This document shows positions 59,458-64,000 of a DNA stretch of 64,000 nt, one piece after another; positions within the stretch are counted from its first letter, which is position 1, and each line of letters begins with the position of its first letter. The translations under genes and the position numbers were made by a program. This DNA is from Bog-473 sp963721585 (GTDB taxonomy: Bacteria; Actinomycetota; Acidimicrobiia; Acidimicrobiales; RAAP-2), in assembly GCA_963721585.1 (NCBI GenBank), contig CAVRJN010000008.1, positions 124,001 through 188,000 on the forward strand, written 5' to 3'. The notes under the pieces are model-generated. The model worked only from the letters and a program-made list of their open reading frames with translations, was not told the DNA's origin and did not search any database.

Positions 59458-60600
59458 TCAGCGGTACGCCACCTCCTCGAGACCGACATCGGACACGAGG
59501 TTGCCGAGGGCCAGGTTGACATCGTTCAGGTGATATCCCCAGAGGGGACCGAGGGAGGCCGAGACGGTCGGACGCCGGTCGCCGGGGACGGGAGTGGCCG
59601 TCACCTGGAGCCAGGACGCGCCATCGCTGCGCCGACACTGCGCGGTGTACAACCCCGGAAAGGTCACCCAGGGTGTCAGCACCCGGACGCCGGGCGTTGG
59701 GGTGGTTGCGCTCCAGAAGAAGGGCCGGAGGCTGCCGACCCGGGACGAGAAGGTCACGGGATTGACACAGACGACCTGCTGCGACGAGTTCCCGCCCTGA
59801 CCCGACTGCAGGCTCACGCCCTGGCCGGCGCGCCCGAAGAGGGCGTTCGCCGGCGGAGGGGAGCCGAAGGAGGAATAGGCGATGACGCAGCCGGTCTGGG
59901 AAGCCGAGCCGCACGCCGGGATGTGGCGGAACGTACCACCGACGACGCGGCCGGTCGGGACCTGCACGTTGCCCCCCAGGAGGATGGCGGACACCATGCG
60001 CTTGCGCAGGCTCGGCGAAGGATCGACCTGCGTCTGCAGCAGCTTGATCAGCATGGCGGAGCCCTGCGAGTGCCCGATGAAGATGATCGGCCTGCCGTGG
60101 TTGTCGTGGGCGAGGTAGTCCTTCCAGGAGGCGAGCAGGCTGCCGTACGCGATGGCCAGCGCTGCCTTCGTCGCCCGGGCCAGACCTGTCACCGTGATCT
60201 GGCGGTACACGGGGGCCCACACGCTGCAGCGCTGGGAGAAGCGGGACGCCTGGACGATGGCGGCGGCCCGCTCGGCGGCTTGCACCGTGAGGTCGGCGTT
60301 GACGGCTGTCTCGGTCGAGACCGTCGGGTAGACGTAGAAACAGTCGAAACGCGTCGCCGTGGGCGAGGTCGGGGCAAGGGAGGCGCTGGCCGAGCCTTGG
60401 CCCGTCACCGCGGTGGCGGCCCGGCTGGTGGCGCAGGGATCCGCCGCCTGGTTGGGGTTGCACAGCCACACCGTGCCCGACGCGGCATGGAGCGGGCGCG
60501 TGGCCGACCCCGCGCCGGGCGCTCCCGCCGCCGACAGGCCGGCAGCGATCGCCCCGGCCAGGCACCCGGCCCTGAGCACCCGTGCGGCACGTCCCCTCAT
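59458..60600 (-). CDS. Secreted DUF3089 alpha/beta-hydrolase
   Basis: A 380-residue exported protein. A signal peptide fills the first 35 residues (R-V-L-R-A-G-C-L-A-G-A-I-A-A-G-L). The mature part has F-D-C-F-Y-V-Y-P-T-V-S-T and the nucleophile elbow F-I-G-H-S-Q-G-S near residue 186, with P-F-F-W-S and W-G-Y-H-L-N-D-V-N-L near the end supplying the late His. These match DUF3089, an uncharacterised secreted hydrolase family. Even Cys content suggests disulfides. The ATG has TATGGT eight bases upstream. Confidence 0.84.
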   Translation of the reverse strand: MRGRAARVLRAGCLAGAIAAGLSAAGAPGAGSATRPLHAASGTVWLCNPNQAADPCATSRAATAVTGQGSASASLAPTSPTATRFDCFYVYPTVSTETAVNADLTVQAAERAAAIVQASRFSQRCSVWAPVYRQITVTGLARATKAALAIAYGSLLASWKDYLAHDNHGRPIIFIGHSQGSAMLIKLLQTQVDPSPSLRKRMVSAILLGGNVQVPTGRVVGGTFRHIPACGSASQTGCVIAYSSFGSPPPANALFGRAGQGVSLQSGQGGNSSQQVVCVNPVTFSSRVGSLRPFFWSATTPTPGVRVLTPWVTFPGLYTAQCRRSDGASWLQVTATPVPGDRRPTVSASLGPLWGYHLNDVNLALGNLVSDVGLEEVAYR

Positions 60601-60608
60601 GACCCGAC

Positions 60609-60614
60609 ACCATA
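60609..60614 (-). promoter_or_regulatory. -10 box for the DUF3089 hydrolase
   Basis: TATGGT lies eight bases before the ATG at 60600. Confidence 0.45.
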
Positions 60615-60764
60615 GGAGCGCGTGAACGGGCCCGGGAAGGACTCGAGCACCGGGGCCGGGAGCGGCGGGCCAGCGCATAGTGTCGTGGGGCGCAGCAGGG
60701 CGGCGTCGGTCACCGGGACGGGGCCTGACCGTTCCTCGCGCACACCGAAGAACCGGAAGAGAAC

Positions 60765-62234
60765 ATGGCCGTCGTCAGCATGAATCAAAAGATCGCCGTC
60801 GGCATCGTGTTCGTCTCGGCGATGTTCATGAACATCATGGACATCACGATCGTGAACGTCGCGCTCCCCACAATCGGGCGCGACTTCCACATCGCACCCA
60901 CCGCCGTCGACGGTGTCGTCATCGCCTACCTGGTGAGCCTGGCCGTCTTCATTCCGGCGTCCGGATGGCTGGGAGACCGCTTCGGCGGCAAACGGGTCCT
61001 CCTGACCGCCATCGTCGTTTTCACGATCGGCTCGGCGCTCTGCGGCGTGGCCCAGAACATGACGGAGCTGGTGCTTTTCCGCGTGATCCAGGGTGCGGGC
61101 GGCGGCATGATGGCGCCGGTCGGGATGGCCATGCTCTACCGGGTCTTCCCGCCGGCCGAGCGGGTACGCGCAGCCAGCATCTTGACGCTCGGCACGACCG
61201 TGGCCCCCGCCGTGGGACCGGTGCTCGGCGGCTTTCTGGTCACGAACTTTTCGTGGCGCTGGGTGTTCTTCGTCAACGTGCCCATCGGGATCCTGGCGGT
61301 CGTCTTCGGCGCGCTGGTCTTGGAGAAGGTCGACGCCATCGACGCCGGACGCTTCGATGTGCCAGGTTTCGTCCTCGGCGGCATCGGACTGGGGCTGTTG
61401 ATGTACGGCATCTCCGAGGGCCCGCTCGAGTCGTGGTCGTCGACCGGGGTCATCTGGACCTGCGTCTGCGGCGCTGTACTGCTGATCACGTTCGTCCTGG
61501 TTGAGCTGCACACCACCCGACCGATGGTGGACCTGCACCTGTTGCGGGAACGGCTGTTCCGATCGACCAACTGCGTGATGTTCCTGGCCGCTGCGGCCTT
61601 CTTGGGGCTGCTCTATCTCATTCCGCTCTACTTCCAGGACGCCCGCGGCCTCACCGCGCTGCAATCGGGTCTCTCCACATTCCCGGAGGCCTTCGGCGTC
61701 ATGATCGGCGCACAGTTCGCCAGCCGCCTCATCTACCCGCGCTTCGGACCGCGCCGTCACATCACCGGCGGGCTGGTCGGGCTGGCCGTCTGCATGCTCA
61801 TCCTGACCCAGATCAGCGTCACCACGAACTTGTGGTTCATCCGTGGCCTCATGTTCGTGCTGGGCTGGATGATGGCCCAGGTGATGGTGCCGAACCAGGC
61901 GGCGGCCTTCGCCATGATCAGCCCCGAGTCCATGGGCCGGGCATCCACCTTCTTCAACACCATGCGTCAGGTCGGGAGCGCAATCGGTGTCGCCGTCCTC
62001 TCGACCGTGTTGATCAGCGTCGGCACGGCCCACGGCCACGGAAGCTCCGTTTCCCCCGACATCTCCGGCTACCGGTTCGCCTTCTTGACGGCGGCGATCT
62101 TCGCCCTGGCTGCCGCGGGCTTCTCCCTCACCATTCATGACGGCGACGCGGCCGAGACAATCGTGCGCCGAGTCCGCCGAGGTGCCACCGCACGACGGGC
62201 CGAGATCCCGGTACCCGAGGGCAGCCCGGCGTGA
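60765..62234 (+). CDS. MFS transporter, EmrB/QacA type
   Basis: A 489-residue DHA2 exporter with about 14 helices. Helix 1 has F-M-N-I-M-D-I-T-I-V-N-V-A-L-P-T-I, followed by G-W-L-G-D-R-F-G-G-K-R (motif A) and A-P-A-V-G-P-V-L-G-G-F (motif C). The C-terminus is basic. GGAAGAG precedes the ATG. It overlaps the LOG-family gene by four bases. Drug or metabolite export is inferred. Confidence 0.92.
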   Translation: MAVVSMNQKIAVGIVFVSAMFMNIMDITIVNVALPTIGRDFHIAPTAVDGVVIAYLVSLAVFIPASGWLGDRFGGKRVLLTAIVVFTIGSALCGVAQNMTELVLFRVIQGAGGGMMAPVGMAMLYRVFPPAERVRAASILTLGTTVAPAVGPVLGGFLVTNFSWRWVFFVNVPIGILAVVFGALVLEKVDAIDAGRFDVPGFVLGGIGLGLLMYGISEGPLESWSSTGVIWTCVCGAVLLITFVLVELHTTRPMVDLHLLRERLFRSTNCVMFLAAAAFLGLLYLIPLYFQDARGLTALQSGLSTFPEAFGVMIGAQFASRLIYPRFGPRRHITGGLVGLAVCMLILTQISVTTNLWFIRGLMFVLGWMMAQVMVPNQAAAFAMISPESMGRASTFFNTMRQVGSAIGVAVLSTVLISVGTAHGHGSSVSPDISGYRFAFLTAAIFALAAAGFSLTIHDGDAAETIVRRVRRGATARRAEIPVPEGSPA

Positions 62235-62803
62235 CCACGGTGGAAACAGTGTGCGTGTTCTGTGGCTCGAGCGCAGGTTCCGACCCGGCCTTCACGGCGG
62301 CCGCCCAGCGGTTCGGCTCCGCGGTCGCCGCACGCGGCATCGAGCTTGTCTACGGCGGCGCCTCGGTAGGCCTGATGGGAGTTGTGGCCGATGCGGCTCT
62401 GGCGGCAGGCGGCCGGGCGACGGGCGTGATCACCGAGTCACTGGCCGGCCATGAGATCGCCCACGGCAGCCTCAGCGACCTGCACGTGGTGAGCACCATG
62501 CACGAGCGCAAGGCGCTGATGTCCGAGCTGTCGGACGCCTTCGTCATGCTGCCCGGAGGGTTCGGGACCTACGAGGAGTTCATGGAGTCCGTCACCTGGG
62601 CGCAGCTCGGGATCCACGACAAGACCTGTGGCATCCTCAACGTGGATGGCTTCTTCGACGACCTGCTCGTCTTCGTGCGCCATGCAGTCGCGCAAGGCTT
62701 CGTCAAGGCCCGCCAGGTCGAGGCACTGGTGATCTCCGACGATGTCGAAGAGCTGCTCAGCGGGCTCGTCGGCTCGTCGTCGGATCAGGTCCCGGCCCTG
62801 TAG
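62231..62803 (+). CDS. LOG/TIGR00730-family Rossmann protein
   Basis: A 190-residue protein with the lysine-decarboxylase-like fold. It opens V-C-V-F-C-G-S-S-A-G-S and carries L-P-G-G-F-G-T-Y-E-E near residue 111, the signature of cytokinin phosphoribohydrolases, with M-H-E-R-K-A-L-M just before. Members release the base from nucleoside monophosphates. GTG start overlaps the exporter stop, so the pair is co-translated; export of a purine derivative is possible but speculative. Confidence 0.9.
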   Translation: MTTVETVCVFCGSSAGSDPAFTAAAQRFGSAVAARGIELVYGGASVGLMGVVADAALAAGGRATGVITESLAGHEIAHGSLSDLHVVSTMHERKALMSELSDAFVMLPGGFGTYEEFMESVTWAQLGIHDKTCGILNVDGFFDDLLVFVRHAVAQGFVKARQVEALVISDDVEELLSGLVGSSSDQVPAL

Positions 62804-62838
62804 AGGACGCCCGCTCCGCCGCCGACCGTGGTCTCGGC

Positions 62839-63933
62839 TCAGGCGCCGCCCGGGAGCAACAACACGTCGCGCAGCTCATCGGTTTCGCCCCAGTCGGCGA
62901 GGAGCTCGGCCACCGAGGCGTAGGGCTTCTCCGCTCCCGTGGTCTTCTCCAGGAGGGAAAGTGTGTACCCCAGGTTCTCGAAGTACCCGAGGTAGTCCGC
63001 CACGGTGGTTCCCGACACGCGACGCAGCATCTCGTCCTTGAGCTCGGTGGTGACGATCGGGCGATCGCGCTCGATGAGGTGCGTGGCACCCTGCACCACC
63101 CGACCTTCCGCTCCCTCGACGTCCATCTTCAAGAAGCCGACCGGGCCGTCCACGAGGTCGTCCAGCCGGAAGGTCGGCACCACGTTGCCCGGATGCGAGA
63201 GGAGATCCCCCCCTTCGATCAGGCCTCCGTTGGAACCGACATGTGTCGAGTAGTACGCCCAGCCAGTCGCAGTGTCCGCCGCCACCGGGAACAGCTGCAC
63301 GTTGGTGATGTCGTTCAGTCGCAACGAGGACAGCAGGAGCCTGCAATTCTCGGAGTTCGGCTCAAGGGCGATGACCCGGCCGGACGGCCCCACCAATTTG
63401 GAGGCCAACAGCGAGTAGTAGCCGAGGTTGGCACCGACGTCGACCGCCGTCATTCCCGGGGTGCAGTACTTCTCGAAAACGGACGAGAGATGGACCTCGT
63501 AGGAACCCGAGAGCAGCCCGGGAGTGACGGCAGCATCGGCGGCGTCGCAGAACAGCTCCACGCCGCCCACCATGCAGCGCACGGCGTCCTCGTTCCCCAG
63601 CTGTACCGAGAAAGCCGTCGGCGCGACCTGGTGCTCAATCGTCCCCAGCATCCGGCGGATGGTCGAGACCCGGGCCAGGTCGCCCGTCGCCGCCTCGTCC
63701 ACGTCCGGGCGGAGCTCTACAGGAAGGGTCGGGTACAACAACTCCACGAGTTGGTCGTAGGTGATGCCCCGCGGAGCCGGCTGCGGCATGGTGCCGCCCA
63801 GCTCGTGGACGAGGCGGTCGCGCCACGGCTTGAGCTTCCGCCGTGCGTGCTGCCAGGTGTCGTGCGGCTCGCCCATTTCTGGCAACGGTATCCGCTCACC
63901 GGAAGCCCTGATCGCTAGTGCGTCGATGTCCAC
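62839..63933 (-). CDS. FkbM-family methyltransferase
   Basis: A 364-residue protein. An N-terminal helical region of about 130 residues precedes the methyltransferase domain: A-V-D-V-G-A-N-L-G-Y-Y-S (motif I), V-I-A-L-E-P-N-S-E-N-C, and F-L-K-M-D-V-E-G-A-E-G near residue 270, as in FkbM O-methyltransferases. These modify sugars or secondary products. The GTG at 63933 is the first start; an in-frame ATG about 20 codons later is an alternative. Confidence 0.86.
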   Translation of the reverse strand: MDIDALAIRASGERIPLPEMGEPHDTWQHARRKLKPWRDRLVHELGGTMPQPAPRGITYDQLVELLYPTLPVELRPDVDEAATGDLARVSTIRRMLGTIEHQVAPTAFSVQLGNEDAVRCMVGGVELFCDAADAAVTPGLLSGSYEVHLSSVFEKYCTPGMTAVDVGANLGYYSLLASKLVGPSGRVIALEPNSENCRLLLSSLRLNDITNVQLFPVAADTATGWAYYSTHVGSNGGLIEGGDLLSHPGNVVPTFRLDDLVDGPVGFLKMDVEGAEGRVVQGATHLIERDRPIVTTELKDEMLRRVSGTTVADYLGYFENLGYTLSLLEKTTGAEKPYASVAELLADWGETDELRDVLLLPGGA

Positions 63934-63953
63934 GACCCAACGGAGGAGCCGCT

Positions 63954-64000
63954 GTGTCGCTTGCCGATCGGATCGCCGACCAGCCAGACGGTCACGGCCA
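63954..64000 (+). CDS. Start of a gene cut by the window edge
   Basis: GGAGGAG at 63942-63948 precedes a GTG by five bases. Fifteen codons follow (V-S-L-A-D-R-I-A-D-Q-P-D-G-H-G) to the edge. It is divergent from the FkbM gene. Too short to identify. Confidence 0.45.
   Translation, partial: MSLADRIADQPDGHG

Noticed and set aside
1..64000. CRISPR array, insertion sequence or prophage
   Set aside because: No regularly spaced short repeats, transposase or phage structural genes were seen. The recombinase at the left edge looks like a Xer protein but is partial.

Overview
The window is GC-rich DNA, coding on both strands, from an actinobacterium. Actinomycetal signs are a coenzyme F420-type luciferase-like oxidoreductase, a mycothiol-dependent-isomerase-like protein, a class II DAHP synthase, an MtrAB/LpqB-like module, GTG/TTG starts with 4-base stop/start overlaps, and many start codons only 6-9 bases behind a TANNNT -10 box (leaderless transcripts). 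The order tig-clpP-clpX-folC-ndk-mreBCD-mrdA-(B12/radical SAM pair)-RNase E/G-rplU-rpmA, with obgE-proB-proA and nadD-rsfS nearby, would suit Acidimicrobiia or a related deep lineage. That placement is inference.

Layout. 0-5 kb: partial tyrosine recombinase, Tat-exported peptide-binding protein, two-component system with a GerMN lipoprotein. 5-10 kb: rsfS, small membrane protein, nadD, F420 oxidoreductase, class II DAHP synthase, secreted 42-residue-repeat protein. 10-14 kb: small accessory enzymes and a beta-lactamase-family remnant. 14-21.5 kb: histidine phosphatase, VWA protein, MoxR ATPase, proA, proB, obgE, amidohydrolase. 21.5-25.3 kb: DtxR-type regulator, copper amine oxidase, purine nucleoside phosphorylase, VOC protein. 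25.3-40.2 kb: the long housekeeping block on the minus strand (ribosomal proteins, RNA decay, radical SAM pair, cell elongation, nucleotide and folate metabolism, Clp protease, trigger factor). 40.2-52.3 kb: accessory enzymes, an orphan GAF histidine kinase, a structured non-coding stretch, an Rrf2 regulator and a NatAB-like ABC exporter. 52.4-54 kb: an HTH-Fic pair (mobile mystery proteins A and B) behind three phased palindromic operators. 54-64 kb: sigma factor with its membrane partner, tRNA-Pro, two MFS exporters, orphan ParA, DUF3089 hydrolase, LOG protein and an FkbM methyltransferase.

A major feature is broken reading frames. About 17 single-base shifts fall in nine genes, including the normally essential obgE and mreB and the proline genes proA and proB. 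Fourteen are repaired by removing one base and three by adding one. Each repaired frame reads as a normal family member, so sequencing or assembly error is likelier than gene decay. Coordinates for these genes span the whole repaired gene.

The most interesting biology is the HTH-Fic module with its operator array, an alpha/beta-hydrolase fused to a class III nucleotide cyclase, a gamma-carbonic-anhydrase homologue lacking the third metal histidine, the amine oxidase/metalloregulator/amidohydrolase operon, and the unexplained structured region at 48.3-49.0 kb.
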